Origin: Micrasema longulum
Taxonomy: Eukaryota; Arthropoda; Insecta; Trichoptera; Brachycentridae
Direction of reading: 5' to 3'
DNA: 64,000 nucleotides
Assembly (NCBI GenBank): GCA_022494885.1
Contig: JAGVSM010003529.1
Span: forward strand, 124,001-188,000
Part shown: positions 37,981-47,206 of the stretch, one piece after another
Layout: each line of letters starts with the position of its first letter
Position numbering within the stretch: position 1 is the first letter of the stretch
The notes under the pieces: model-generated
Databases searched by the model: none
Seen by the model: only the letters and a program-made list of their open reading frames with translations
What the model was told of the DNA's origin: nothing
Translations under genes and position numbers: made by a program

Positions 37981-38775
37981 ATATTTGATCGTGATAAGTT
38001 AAAATTTAACCGTGAAAAAGTGATTCATAATATCGCTAAATGTTGGTTTTTTCAACATGCAGCAGAAGATATTATTGAACGTTTGAGTATTATTGATAAA
38101 AAATTTCCCAATATTCTAGATTTAGGAGGGCGTACTGGTCAATTAACAAAACTATTAGTGCAGAACTATAACTATGCTATAATTGTAGTGACTAATGCAT
38201 CTAATACTATGTTACAATCCTTTGAGCATAATCCAAAATTGCTACTTGATGAAGAAAATTTACCTCTTGAAACAGCTAGTTTTGATCTAGTAACTTTTTC
38301 CTTAGGTTTACATTGGATCAATGATGTACAAAATTTTCTGTCACAAATAAAACGTATTTTAAAACCAGATGGTCTATTTATTGCTAATTTTATCGGTGGT
38401 AACAGCCTAAAGGAGCTACGAATGAAATTTATCGAAGCTGAAATAGCAACAAATCGCCCTCACTTCCAACATGTTTCCCCTTTTATACATTTTGATCACG
38501 TAACACCTTTGCTACAACAAGCAGGATTTACAGAGATTATCGTTGATTATGAAAATATTCAGTTGGGCTATAACAGTCCTTTAGATTTCATTAGAGAGCT
38601 AAAGAATATAGGAGAATCTGGGGCATTATTGCAAAACCCTCACAACCTAATATCGAAGCAAATGCTTTCTATTCTAAGTAATACTACGTCGACTTTCACC
38701 GAGCAAATTAATATAATTAGTTTCATTGCCTCTCCGACTAAGAATAGCATAAAAACTTGTTACCTCCTAAATTGA
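37981..38775 (+). CDS. Class I SAM-dependent methyltransferase, original ATG apparently lost
   Basis: SAM motif I is [15 protein letters not shown]; later parts include [15 protein letters not shown] and [12 protein letters not shown], like the BioC/NDUFAF5-type methyltransferases (NDUFAF5 proteins act in complex I assembly). The family N-terminus [12 protein letters not shown] is encoded in frame from 37984, upstream of the first usual start (GTG at 38020), and the codon before FDR is ATA (37981) where ATG is expected. AGG lies 8-10 bases before it. Either ATA or a nearby ATT is used, or translation begins at GTG 38020 with the loss of 13 residues. The 3' end overlaps the opposing lnt gene by 16 bases. 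Confidence 0.8.
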   Translation: MFDRDKLKFNREKVIHNIAKCWFFQHAAEDIIERLSIIDKKFPNILDLGGRTGQLTKLLVQNYNYAIIVVTNASNTMLQSFEHNPKLLLDEENLPLETASFDLVTFSLGLHWINDVQNFLSQIKRILKPDGLFIANFIGGNSLKELRMKFIEAEIATNRPHFQHVSPFIHFDHVTPLLQQAGFTEIIVDYENIQLGYNSPLDFIRELKNIGESGALLQNPHNLISKQMLSILSNTTSTFTEQINIISFIASPTKNSIKTCYLLN

Positions 38776-40304
38776 CATTTATTGATAAGATTCTTTATTA
38801 AAATGTAGCTAATTAGGATAAATATTATTGCTAATAAAGCACATATATCGCCATATTGGGAGTATAAAGTTTCATATTTCAGCTTATTTGGTAATAAACT
38901 ATCTATATAACCTACTTCATTGAGAGTTCGTTGTTGAATAATTCTACCTACCGGGTCTATTACAGCCGATATACCATTATTAGCCGTTCTAAGCATAGGA
39001 AGACCGTTTTCTATACTACGCATACGACTAATTTGTAAATGTTGGTATGGACCAGAGGAGTTTCCATACCATGTATCATTAGTGACGTTAATAATCACAT
39101 CTGAAAGTTTATTACTCGTTTGAACGAGATTTGGAAAGATTGCTTCATAACAAATCAGAGGTTTTATTGTTATAGCAGGTTGGTCAATACTAACCAATTG
39201 TTTGCTTCCTTCAGTATAATCTAATAACCCAGGGGTTAATTTCTTCAATGGTAATATCCATTTAAGAGGCATATACTCACCAAATGGCACTAAATGAGAT
39301 TTATGATATTCAAATAATTTATCCCCTTCTTTTGTTAAAGCGTATAAACTTGTATAAATTTCAAAATCATCTCCCTGTTTACCATTATTTGTTATACCAC
39401 CAGTAATTAAAATTGCCTTTTTATTTTCTAGCATCTTTAATATTTTCATTTTGATTGGTTTATAGTCATATGGTACTACCATAGCAGCTTCCGACCATAT
39501 AATTAGATCTACGTCACCTGGTTTTTCAGATAATGCAATATGAAGATTTAAATTTTTCCAAAATTCTTCAACGTCCCATTTAGCAATTTGTGGAATAGTT
39601 GGCTGAACTAATCGAACTTTTATATTTGAGAAATCGCTAGGATTGTTATGTAGCATTAATAAACCGTAGGAAGTTATTAGAGAAAATATTATTAATGAAT
39701 TCACTAATAATATTTTTAATAGATTATATTGTTTAGTAAATAGGTGATAAAAACTAGTTGATATATATATTACAATAAAACTTAAACCATATATTCCTAT
39801 AATACTAGAAGACTGGATGAGAGTATCGGAAAATGAAAAAGCGTATCCAAGTAAATTCCACGGCAATCCGGTAAATATCCATGATCTTACCCATTCAAAA
39901 AATACCCAATAAAGGCAAAATATAAACTGATATAAATTATTATTCTTCGCTAAAAATCCTAAACCGCAGGTTATAGCGATGAAACAAGCAAGAATAACTG
40001 GTAAACCAAATAACGCCAATGGTATCGCCCACCAAAATTCATCAATATAAACAGTGACCCCTATACTAATCCAGTACATATTGACTAAAAAATGCCCGAA
40101 ACCAAATATAAAGCCTAATATAGAGGCTTCTTGCCAACTATTAGCAATTTGTACTTGATAACATAGTAGTGCCAAGAAAAATAACCCAGGTACGAAGAAA
40201 GTTGGAGCAAAAACTAAACCGCTAACCATACCTGAAATAAGTATAAATATTTTGGATAAAAACATTAGTGCTATATTTTGAAAGTTATTTACAAAAATAT
40301 ACAT
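38760..40304 (-). CDS. lnt: Apolipoprotein N-acyltransferase
   Basis: Lnt adds the third acyl chain to lipoproteins in the inner membrane. The 514-residue protein has about six N-terminal helices, a nitrilase-like periplasmic domain with [11 protein letters not shown] (the catalytic Glu region), FGEYMPLK, and [14 protein letters not shown] with the catalytic cysteine, and a final membrane helix. It converges with the methyltransferase gene and is divergent from fabI. It would serve the BamD and LpoA-like lipoproteins seen here. Confidence 0.95.
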   Translation of the reverse strand: MYIFVNNFQNIALMFLSKIFILISGMVSGLVFAPTFFVPGLFFLALLCYQVQIANSWQEASILGFIFGFGHFLVNMYWISIGVTVYIDEFWWAIPLALFGLPVILACFIAITCGLGFLAKNNNLYQFIFCLYWVFFEWVRSWIFTGLPWNLLGYAFSFSDTLIQSSSIIGIYGLSFIVIYISTSFYHLFTKQYNLLKILLVNSLIIFSLITSYGLLMLHNNPSDFSNIKVRLVQPTIPQIAKWDVEEFWKNLNLHIALSEKPGDVDLIIWSEAAMVVPYDYKPIKMKILKMLENKKAILITGGITNNGKQGDDFEIYTSLYALTKEGDKLFEYHKSHLVPFGEYMPLKWILPLKKLTPGLLDYTEGSKQLVSIDQPAITIKPLICYEAIFPNLVQTSNKLSDVIINVTNDTWYGNSSGPYQHLQISRMRSIENGLPMLRTANNGISAVIDPVGRIIQQRTLNEVGYIDSLLPNKLKYETLYSQYGDICALLAIIFILISYILIKNLINKCQFRR

Positions 40305-40350
40305 AATGCTATTGTTTGAGCAAGGTCTAATTATAAAGTATGGAGAATAT

Positions 40351-41148
40351 ATGCAAATTGTGGGTTTACTTGATGGTAAAAAAGGACTAATTACAGGCGT
40401 CGCTAATAATTTGTCAATATCTTGGGCTATCGCTCAAATGACCAAAGAGCATGGTGCAGACTTAGCCTTCACATATCAAGGTGAAGTGCTTGAAAAACGA
40501 GTTATGCCCCTTGCTGAACAAATTGGTTGTAATTTTGTTGTGCCATGTGATGTGACAAGTGAAGAGTCGCTTGATAATTTGTTTAAGACTATTGAACAAA
40601 AATGGGGTAAACTTGATTTCTTAGTTCATTCTATCGCTTTCTCTGATCGGAATGAATTAAAAGGTAGGTATATAGATACCACACTGCCTAATTTTCTTAA
40701 TAGTATGAATATATCATGCTATTCTCTAGTTGCCATGGCAAAACGTGCAGAACCTTTGATGAAAGATGGTGGTAGTATCCTTACCCTAACTTATTATGGC
40801 TCCCAGAAGGTGGTCCGTAATTATAATGTAATGGGACCTGTTAAAGCTGCATTAGAATCTAGTGTAAAATATCTTGCAACTGATATGGGGTCAAATAACA
40901 TCCGAGTAAATGCCCTATCAGCTGGTCCTATGAAAACTCTGGCATCTAGCGGTATTAATGATTTCAAAACTATGTTAGCTTTTCATGAGGCTACGTCACC
41001 GTTACGCAGAAATATTTCTCCTGGTGATGTTGCAGGGTCTGCCTTATACTTGCTAAGTAGCTTAGCATCCGGAGTTACTGGTGAAATACACTATGTAGAT
41101 TGTGGATTTAATACTACAGTGGGAACTAATAATGGACTAATAGAATGA
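40351..41148 (+). CDS. fabI: Enoyl-[acyl-carrier-protein] reductase (NADH)
   Basis: FabI performs the last reduction in each fatty-acid elongation cycle. From the ATG at 40351 the protein has 265 residues; GGAG lies eight bases before it, which makes it preferable to the ATG at 40306. Motifs: [21 protein letters not shown] (nucleotide binding), LTYYGSQKV and the catalytic YNVMGPVK (Y-x6-K), and [14 protein letters not shown]. Length and motifs are typical. Confidence 0.96.
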   Translation: MQIVGLLDGKKGLITGVANNLSISWAIAQMTKEHGADLAFTYQGEVLEKRVMPLAEQIGCNFVVPCDVTSEESLDNLFKTIEQKWGKLDFLVHSIAFSDRNELKGRYIDTTLPNFLNSMNISCYSLVAMAKRAEPLMKDGGSILTLTYYGSQKVVRNYNVMGPVKAALESSVKYLATDMGSNNIRVNALSAGPMKTLASSGINDFKTMLAFHEATSPLRRNISPGDVAGSALYLLSSLASGVTGEIHYVDCGFNTTVGTNNGLIE

Positions 41149-41219
41149 ACCTACCCGATAATGCAAAAAAAAATAATATATAACAGCAAAAAAATCGAAT
41201 ACAGTAAGTCCATTATATA

Positions 41220-41246
41220 TGGTCGGGGCAGAGAGATTTGAACTCC

Positions 41247-41280
<34 letters not shown>

Positions 41281-41296
41281 ACTGCGCTATGCCCCG
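41220..41296 (-). tRNA. tRNA-Pro (anticodon TGG)
   Basis: On the minus strand the acceptor CGGGGCA pairs with TGCCCCG, the anticodon stem TCTGG/CCAGA encloses TTTGGGA, giving TGG, and CCA is encoded. Confidence 0.96.
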
Positions 41297-41412
41297 AATA
41301 AATGATAAAAATTAAACACTTAGTACTAAGTAGATTGATATTGTCTAATTATATAGACTATAATACAAGCCAAATCAATTTTTTTGTTTTAAAAATTCAG
41401 CATATTTATAAA

Positions 41413-42123
41413 ATGTCTTCATTACATGCCTCAATATTAACCATATTTCCAGAGATGTTTCCTGGGTCTTTACAATATTCCCTTGCAGGGCAAGCCTTAA
41501 AAAAAGGTATTTGGTCTTATAATGTGGTTAATATAAAAGATTTCGGGTTAACTAAGCATAAAAATGTTGATGATGAAGCTTATGGCGGTGGTAGCGGGCT
41601 AATAATGCGTCCAGATGTACTTGGTAGCTGTTTAGATAATGTTTTGTCTTCAAGCCCTAATACCCCAATATATTACCCATCACCAAGAGGAAAATTATTT
41701 AACCAAAATATTGCTCATCAAATTATACAAGAAAAACAAATAATAATTTTATGTGGGCGATTTGAAGGGATTGACGAACGTATAATTGAAGAGTATAATG
41801 TTAGAGAAATTAGTATAGGGGATTATATTCTATCTGGTGGCGAGGTGGCAGCTCTGGCTATTCTTGATTGCTTGATTAGATTACTTCCGAATGTATTAGC
41901 AAATCAAGATACATTGCAATCAGAGTCTTTTGAGAAAAGTGGTGAGTTTGCTGGATTGCTTGAATGCCCTTTATATACGAGACCAGTAAAATGGAAAAAC
42001 AGAGAAGTTCCAAGTGTTTTGTTGTCTGGTAATCATCAGTTAATTAGAGATTGGAAAAGTAATCAGTCTATGGAGATTACTAAAAAACGTAGACCAGATT
42101 TATTAAATTTTATAGGAGTTTAA
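41413..42123 (+). CDS. trmD: tRNA (guanine(37)-N1)-methyltransferase
   Basis: TrmD makes m1G37, which guards the reading frame. The chosen ATG at 41413 gives 236 residues starting [18 protein letters not shown], the usual family N-terminus; the open frame upstream to 41302 is not typical. The trefoil-knot SAM motifs [31 protein letters not shown] and [17 protein letters not shown] are intact. rplS starts five bases after the stop, the common trmD-rplS order. Confidence 0.96.
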   Translation: MSSLHASILTIFPEMFPGSLQYSLAGQALKKGIWSYNVVNIKDFGLTKHKNVDDEAYGGGSGLIMRPDVLGSCLDNVLSSSPNTPIYYPSPRGKLFNQNIAHQIIQEKQIIILCGRFEGIDERIIEEYNVREISIGDYILSGGEVAALAILDCLIRLLPNVLANQDTLQSESFEKSGEFAGLLECPLYTRPVKWKNREVPSVLLSGNHQLIRDWKSNQSMEITKKRRPDLLNFIGV

Positions 42124-42127
42124 AGTG

Positions 42128-42553
42128 ATGAATATTATTGAGCAATTTGAACAACAGCAAATTGCAAAACTAACCGAAAATAAAAAAATTCCTGATTTTA
42201 AGGCGGGAGATACTGTAAAGGTTACTGTAAAGATAATTGACCGAACAGTTGAGAAAGATGGTAAGGAAAAATTACTAGAGAGGCTGCAAGTATATGAAGG
42301 CGTGGTAATTGCTAGAAGAAATAGTGGAGTTGCCTCTTCTTGCGTAGTTCGTAAGGTCAGTCATGGTGAAGGCGTAGAGAGACGATTTATGATTTTCTCA
42401 CCGATGGTACATGCAATTGAAGTTGTAAAATATGGTGTAGTACGTCGTGCTAAACTCTATTACCTAAGAAACCTAAGTGGTAAAGCAGCTAGAATTAAAG
42501 AAAAACTTCAAGTAAACACTAAAAAAATAAATAAGAAAAAAGTTGTTGCTTAA
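42128..42553 (+). CDS. rplS: 50S ribosomal protein L19
   Basis: L19 sits at the interface of the ribosomal subunits. From the ATG at 42128 it is 141 residues with a lysine-rich C-terminal tail; [40 protein letters not shown] and [20 protein letters not shown] are classic. A GTG three bases earlier is less likely. It is coupled to trmD. Confidence 0.97.
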   Translation: MNIIEQFEQQQIAKLTENKKIPDFKAGDTVKVTVKIIDRTVEKDGKEKLLERLQVYEGVVIARRNSGVASSCVVRKVSHGEGVERRFMIFSPMVHAIEVVKYGVVRRAKLYYLRNLSGKAARIKEKLQVNTKKINKKKVVA

Positions 42554-42613
42554 GAAAGGTCATAGCACCCTACATTTTTTTGCTATTTTCTTATGAATAA
42601 CAAATCTGCTCAC

Positions 42614-42748
42614 CAAGCGTCATTGAGAGGAGCTACTTTAGTAGCGACGAAGCAATCCAGGAAAGTAATTAGAAATGGATTGCTTCTTGGCTTACGCCTT
42701 CTCGCAATGACGTCTTGTACTTTAGCTTTTTTTCTGTGAACACTCACT
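42614..42748. repeat. Palindromic repeat (family D) with leader
   Basis: Opens CCAAGCGTCATTGAGAGGAG, contains AGCAATCCAGG and ATGGATTGCTTC, and closes with CTCGCAATGACGTCTTGTAC. It ends with TTTTTTTCTGTGAACACTC, the reverse of the leader found at 14905 and 15251. Confidence 0.8.
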
Positions 42749-42762
42749 TGTGTGGCAGCCTC

Positions 42763-42927
42763 CTAGGGTCTGTGAACAAAATTTTAATTGTTTAGATTTT
42801 GAGTATTTTTAAGCGAAAATTAATAAGATTTTTGCCAGAATAGTTAGTTCTATTTCAAAAAAATCTTATAATTTGCAGCTAAAAAGAGTCGAAATCTAGT
42901 AATTTAAATTTTGTTCACAGAGCCTAA
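42763..42927. mobile_element. MITE-like element, about 165 bp
   Basis: CTAGGGTCTGTGAACAAAAT at the left and ATTTTGTTCACAGAGCCTAA at the right form inverted ends with a few mismatches, and no gene lies between. One end recurs alone at 31084-31115. The right end holds the stop of recN. It may derive from an IS whose transposase is elsewhere. Confidence 0.65.
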
Positions 42928-44681
42928 GGCTTAAGCAACTCTTTAGCTGCTTTTAGGCTAGCATCGGTGATGGATTTTCCTGAAATCATGCGAGCAAGCT
43001 CAGCTTGTCTTTCCTGAAGATTCAGGCTTTTTACCGTAATTTTAGTAGTTTCATCCAATTGTAGTTTGTTGACAATAATATGCTGATCTGCCTTACCTGC
43101 TACTTGAGGTTGGTGAGTAATAACAATCACTTGGGCAATAGAGCTAAGTTTTTTAAGCTTTTCTCCTACTTTATCGGCTACGATACCACCAATTCCTGTA
43201 TCTATTTCATCAAAAATAATAGTGTCTTTCAGTGATTTATCAAAAAGACAGGTTTTTATGGCTAACATAAACCTTGATAATTCGCCACCAGAAGCAATTT
43301 TATCAATAGGTGCAAGTTGCATGCCTGGGTTCGTTGAGGCAACGAAATGTATATTATCAATACCATCAGACATCTTGCATAACAGCATCTGACTAGTTAT
43401 ACCTTCCGGGTTTTGCTTAATTTCTCCTGAAAATTGCTCTCCAACGTTTAGTTCTGCAAAATTTTTATTATTAGCTTGGTTGTTAGCAGGATTATTTTTA
43501 GGTACTATTTCTACTTTAAAAATTGCCTTTTCCATTTTAAGCTGTTCAAGCTCTTTTTGTACAGCTAGCTCCAGGTTTTTTGCACTAATAGAACGCTTAT
43601 ATGATAAAGTTTCAGCTAGTTCAAAATATTTTTTATGTTCTGCTAGCTTATTAATATCTAGGATTTTAACATTATTGATTTTATTTTTAAGGGCATTTAA
43701 TTGTTGATTAGAATTATCAAGAAATTCAGGTATTTTATCGCAAGAAATATTATATTTTCGTGCTATATCACGGATTTTAAATAGCTTTTCTTCTACTTCA
43801 TCTAAGTTAAATTCATTTCTATCAAAGTTATTAATAATGCTCTGTAATTTTATACGAGCTTCTTCTAGGCTATTATAGCAATCATCTAAATTTAATGAAA
43901 TAGAGGCAAATTCTTCGTTTTGCTGTAAGTTACGGTTTATCAAACGTTGAGCATTATTAATTGACTTATTAATTTCAGGGGATTCAAGATATGATAATAT
44001 ATCTTGGGTCACTTGTGTTTCTTTATCACGATTTTGTAAACTACGCCTTATAGTAACAAGCTTTTCTTCTTCTCCTGTTTGGTAATCAAGAGCTTCTAAT
44101 TCTTTGGTAACAAAGGTTAAATAATCTATTTCTTGTTCTATAGCATCTTTATCTCTGGTAACTTTATTGATTTCTTTGGTAGTTGTCTGTAAAATATCGA
44201 AATGCTTTGATAATTCAGCTCTTAAATTTACAAGCTCTCCATAATCGTCTAGAATGTTAATATGAGAGGAAGGAGTAAGAAGGGAAGTATGACTGTTTTG
44301 CCCATGAAGTTCAAATAAATAATCGGCTACTTGTTGCAAGGTATTTACCGTCACTACTTGATCATTGATAAGAAATTTTTTGCGGTTGTTAGATTTTTGG
44401 ATACGTTTTATCAGTAATTCTTGGTCATACTCGATATTAAATTGTTGCAAAAGCTTTTTTAAATCATTATTGAGAGTGAATGTCGTAGCAACTGAACAAT
44501 AATCACACCCATGTTTTATTACATTATCAGAAAATTTATTACCTAAAGAGAATAAGATTGCATCTAGCAAGACAGACTTACCAGCCCCAGTTTCTCCGGT
44601 AATTACACATAGTCCTTTTTCAAACTCTATCTCCAATTCGTCTATCAGAATAAAGTTCTTAACCGAAAGACTTTGTAACAT
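42924..44681 (-). CDS. recN: DNA repair protein RecN
   Basis: RecN is an SMC-like ATPase for double-strand-break repair. The 585-residue protein has Walker A GETGAGKSVLLDAI near residue 30, a long coiled-coil centre, the signature IASGGELSRFMLAIKTCL and Walker B DTIIFDEIDTGIGG. It is a little longer than the usual 550, with an asparagine-rich stretch (KNNPANNQANNKN) before the second head part. Its last codons and stop lie in the end of a MITE-like element. bamD is seven bases upstream, on the same strand. Confidence 0.95.
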   Translation of the reverse strand: MLQSLSVKNFILIDELEIEFEKGLCVITGETGAGKSVLLDAILFSLGNKFSDNVIKHGCDYCSVATTFTLNNDLKKLLQQFNIEYDQELLIKRIQKSNNRKKFLINDQVVTVNTLQQVADYLFELHGQNSHTSLLTPSSHINILDDYGELVNLRAELSKHFDILQTTTKEINKVTRDKDAIEQEIDYLTFVTKELEALDYQTGEEEKLVTIRRSLQNRDKETQVTQDILSYLESPEINKSINNAQRLINRNLQQNEEFASISLNLDDCYNSLEEARIKLQSIINNFDRNEFNLDEVEEKLFKIRDIARKYNISCDKIPEFLDNSNQQLNALKNKINNVKILDINKLAEHKKYFELAETLSYKRSISAKNLELAVQKELEQLKMEKAIFKVEIVPKNNPANNQANNKNFAELNVGEQFSGEIKQNPEGITSQMLLCKMSDGIDNIHFVASTNPGMQLAPIDKIASGGELSRFMLAIKTCLFDKSLKDTIIFDEIDTGIGGIVADKVGEKLKKLSSIAQVIVITHQPQVAGKADQHIIVNKLQLDETTKITVKSLNLQERQAELARMISGKSITDASLKAAKELLKP

Positions 44682-44687
44682 TATATT

Positions 44688-45449
44688 TCATTCTTTTAAA
44701 GAGTTATTAACTAGTAAGTAACAATATTTATACCAAGTACTGTCCGGATAGTTATGACCGAGTACCGCGGCATATTTCTTTGCTTCATTGCTAAGCCCTA
44801 GCATTAAATAACTTTCCACTAAGCGATAAAGTGCTTCTGGTATATGTGATGTAGTTTGGTAATTATCGACAATAAGCTGGAATCTATTAATAGCAGCTAT
44901 AGGGTTATTTTGTCTGAGATAATAACGACCTATATCCATTTCTTTACCTGCTAAATGATCATTTACTAGATCAATTTTTAAAGCTGCATCAATTGAATAT
45001 TTTGTTTTTGGGAAAAGTGTTGTAACATCTTCAAAACTTTTCTTAGCTAAAAAGGTTCTTGATTGATCAAGTTGTACATTCGAGATTTGCATATAATAGG
45101 ATAACGCCTTCAGGTAATAGGCATATGCAATATCTTCATGCATTGGGTGAAGATTAATAAAACTATCCAACACATCTATCGCTTCCTCATACTGACATGC
45201 CAAAAATAAAGAATATGACTGCATTAACTCAGCTTGAGGAGTCATTTTATTGCCAGGGTCTTGATAAAAAATTCTTGAAAATTCTTCGGCAGCTTTCAAA
45301 TATTGTTGCTTTTCCAGTAAAATAAGACCATCATTGTATAATTCTGGAGCTGGAACTATTAAGTCTTCATCCGTCTTCTTAGTTTTACAACCAGATAGGA
45401 TTAAGCAGGTAGTGATTGTATAAAATAATAATTTTGCTAATTTCATCAT
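44688..45449 (-). CDS. bamD: Outer-membrane assembly lipoprotein BamD
   Basis: BamD is the essential lipoprotein partner of BamA in inserting outer-membrane proteins. The protein has a lipobox CLILSGC and TPR-like repeats: APELYNDGLILLEKQQYLKA, then AAEEFSRIFYQDPGNKMTPQ, and further helical pairs. The ATG at 45449 (or 45446) places a normal signal peptide just before the lipobox; the frame continues upstream to 45485 but would put extra residues before the signal. It forms a pair with recN, as in many alphaproteobacteria. Confidence 0.92.
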   Translation of the reverse strand: MMKLAKLLFYTITTCLILSGCKTKKTDEDLIVPAPELYNDGLILLEKQQYLKAAEEFSRIFYQDPGNKMTPQAELMQSYSLFLACQYEEAIDVLDSFINLHPMHEDIAYAYYLKALSYYMQISNVQLDQSRTFLAKKSFEDVTTLFPKTKYSIDAALKIDLVNDHLAGKEMDIGRYYLRQNNPIAAINRFQLIVDNYQTTSHIPEALYRLVESYLMLGLSNEAKKYAAVLGHNYPDSTWYKYCYLLVNNSLKE

Positions 45450-45552
45450 AGAACTTGATAAGTTTTTTAAACTTAATTTATACACGAAACACTAATGAGT
45501 ATACAAGATTATTTTAAAAATTATTATTTAGCATAGATTTTAAGAGCTATAT

Positions 45553-45637
45553 TGGTACCTCTGGCCGGACTTGAACCAGCACGCCTTTGGGGCTGTAGAT
45601 TTTGAGTCTACTGTGTCTACCATTCCACCACAGAGGC
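45553..45637 (-). tRNA. tRNA-Leu (anticodon CAA)
   Basis: On the minus strand the acceptor GCCTCTG pairs with CAGAGGT, the anticodon stem GTAGA/TCTAC encloses CTCAAAA, giving CAA, a long variable arm is present as in tRNA-Leu, and CCA is encoded. Confidence 0.95.
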
Positions 45638-45796
45638 TAAATATGTCTAATCAGTAAAATAGCTAGATATTTGTACTATGTAAATAAGTTATTGGATTAA
45701 AACTAAATTTTTATTTTAGAATTTTCTTCTTGAAAAGAAAAGGTTTGCATCCTATACTATATTAATAGAGATAATAACATATTCATGGGGTTTCTT

Positions 45797-46531
45797 ATGG
45801 CTGATTATACAAAAACTTTTACTGCCACTCAGAAAACATATGATGCAGGACTGAGAGAATACATGCTAAAAGTCTATAATTATATGGCTTTAGCTCTTGT
45901 GCTAACTGGAATAACAGCTATTGCTACTATATCATTTGATCCATTGACCAGGCTTTTATTTCAGACTGCACCAAATGGACAGTTTATGGTCAATACTGGT
46001 TTGGGAACGTTGGTAATGTTTTCTCCTGTAGGAATTGCTTTGTACTTCTTTATGGGCTTTGGCAAGATGAGTTTAGAAACTACTAAAGTATTGTTTTGGG
46101 TTTATGCTGCGTTAACTGGTATGTCCTTAGCATCTCTTGGGCTTATCTATACTGGAGAGTCAATTGCTCGGACTTTCTTCATTTGCTCATCTGTCTTTGG
46201 AGCAATGAGTCTTTATGGCTACAGTACCAATAGAGATTTGACTTCAATTGGCTCATTTCTTGTTATGGGATTGTTTGGTCTTATCATTGTATCGTTGGTT
46301 AACATATTCTTACAAAGTTCCGCTATATATTTTGCAACATCTCTAATTGGGGTTGCTGTATTTATGGGGCTTATTGCATGGGATACTCAAAAAATTAAGT
46401 CGATGTATTTTATGTCTGGTGGTGGAGAATTAGGACAAAAAATGTCTATAATGGCTGCTTTTAGCTTATATTTAGACTTTATCAATTTGTTCTTATATCT
46501 TTTAAGATTCTTTGGTAATAGAAGAAGCTAG
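45797..46531 (+). CDS. Bax inhibitor-1/YccA family membrane protein
   Basis: A 244-residue protein with about seven helices of the BI-1 family. The start at 45797 has GGGG six bases upstream; an in-frame ATG at 45785 overlaps that site. Signatures: DAGLREYMLKVYNYMALALV near the N-terminus, then GLIAWDTQKIKSMYF and the final SLYLDFINLFLYLLRFFG. Family members may act as calcium or proton leak channels or in protease regulation; the role here is unknown. Confidence 0.9.
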   Translation: MADYTKTFTATQKTYDAGLREYMLKVYNYMALALVLTGITAIATISFDPLTRLLFQTAPNGQFMVNTGLGTLVMFSPVGIALYFFMGFGKMSLETTKVLFWVYAALTGMSLASLGLIYTGESIARTFFICSSVFGAMSLYGYSTNRDLTSIGSFLVMGLFGLIIVSLVNIFLQSSAIYFATSLIGVAVFMGLIAWDTQKIKSMYFMSGGGELGQKMSIMAAFSLYLDFINLFLYLLRFFGNRRS

Positions 46532-46533
46532 AA

Positions 46534-46738
46534 CTGACGTCATTGCAAGAAAGGCGAAGCCGATGAAGCAATCCATAAAAGTATAGTTAATTCAGGAGAA
46601 TTTGGGGCTAGGAACGATGGAGCGACGCCTATAAATAATAGGCGAGCATTGAGTGACGAGGTCACCAACTTCTCATCAATGACTATAACCAAAAATGGAT
46701 TGCTACGACCTACTTGCGTGGTCCCGCAATGACGTTGA
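46534..46738. repeat. Family D palindromic repeat with a family A repeat nested inside
   Basis: The outer halves are GACGTCATTGCAAGAAAGGC to AGCAATCCAT (46536-46575) and ATGGATTGCTACGACC to CCCGCAATGACGT (46692-46735). Between them lies a complete family A repeat (about 46585-46688), from TAGTTAATTCAGGAGAATTT to AACTTCTCATCAATGACTAT. One palindromic element has jumped into another. Confidence 0.82.
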
Positions 46739-46753
46739 AAGATATTGCAAGCC

Positions 46754-47206
46754 TCAAAGCCTAATAAAACTAGTTTTGATGGTATAATCTTTATTAGGTC
46801 CTAAAATCTTATAACTCAAGTCAAAAGCATCTTCATTTAAGAATATATAACTAGCTTGATAAATATCCAAGTTACACTGGTGTATAGCTTCAGCCTGGCA
46901 AGGACTACCCGAGATAAAATGCATTTGGTAAAATAAAGCATGGTTATTCTCATTAACAAAATATTTAACAATTTCGTCTTGTTCTAGAGAGTATATATAT
47001 TCCTTAAAGGCTTTTACCTTAGTACTACTACCGCGATAGTTGACATCAAGTTCTTCTCTATATAATATACATGGATATTTTGAGTATAAAGGCTCCTTGT
47101 CCTCTATAAAATAAGCAATTCCTTTAGCTGTGCCATAATTACCTAAAATTCTCGTAATAGTATAGGTTCCAACTAGGTTGTAGAATATATGTATCATTTC
47201 CCTCAT
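46754..47206 (-). CDS. DUF6314-like family protein
   Basis: A 150-residue protein of unknown function. The pattern FYNLVGTYTITRIL, GTAKGIAYF, ILYREELDV, and near the end HQCNLDIYQASY and LGPNKDYTIKTSF matches the layout of the DUF6314 family as I know it (a small beta-barrel-like protein with an H-C-D-Y motif and a GP-KDY motif). The ATG overlaps the gltX stop, suggesting coupled translation. A lipid or small-ligand binding role would be a guess. Confidence 0.6.
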   Translation of the reverse strand: MREMIHIFYNLVGTYTITRILGNYGTAKGIAYFIEDKEPLYSKYPCILYREELDVNYRGSSTKVKAFKEYIYSLEQDEIVKYFVNENNHALFYQMHFISGSPCQAEAIHQCNLDIYQASYIFLNEDAFDLSYKILGPNKDYTIKTSFIRL

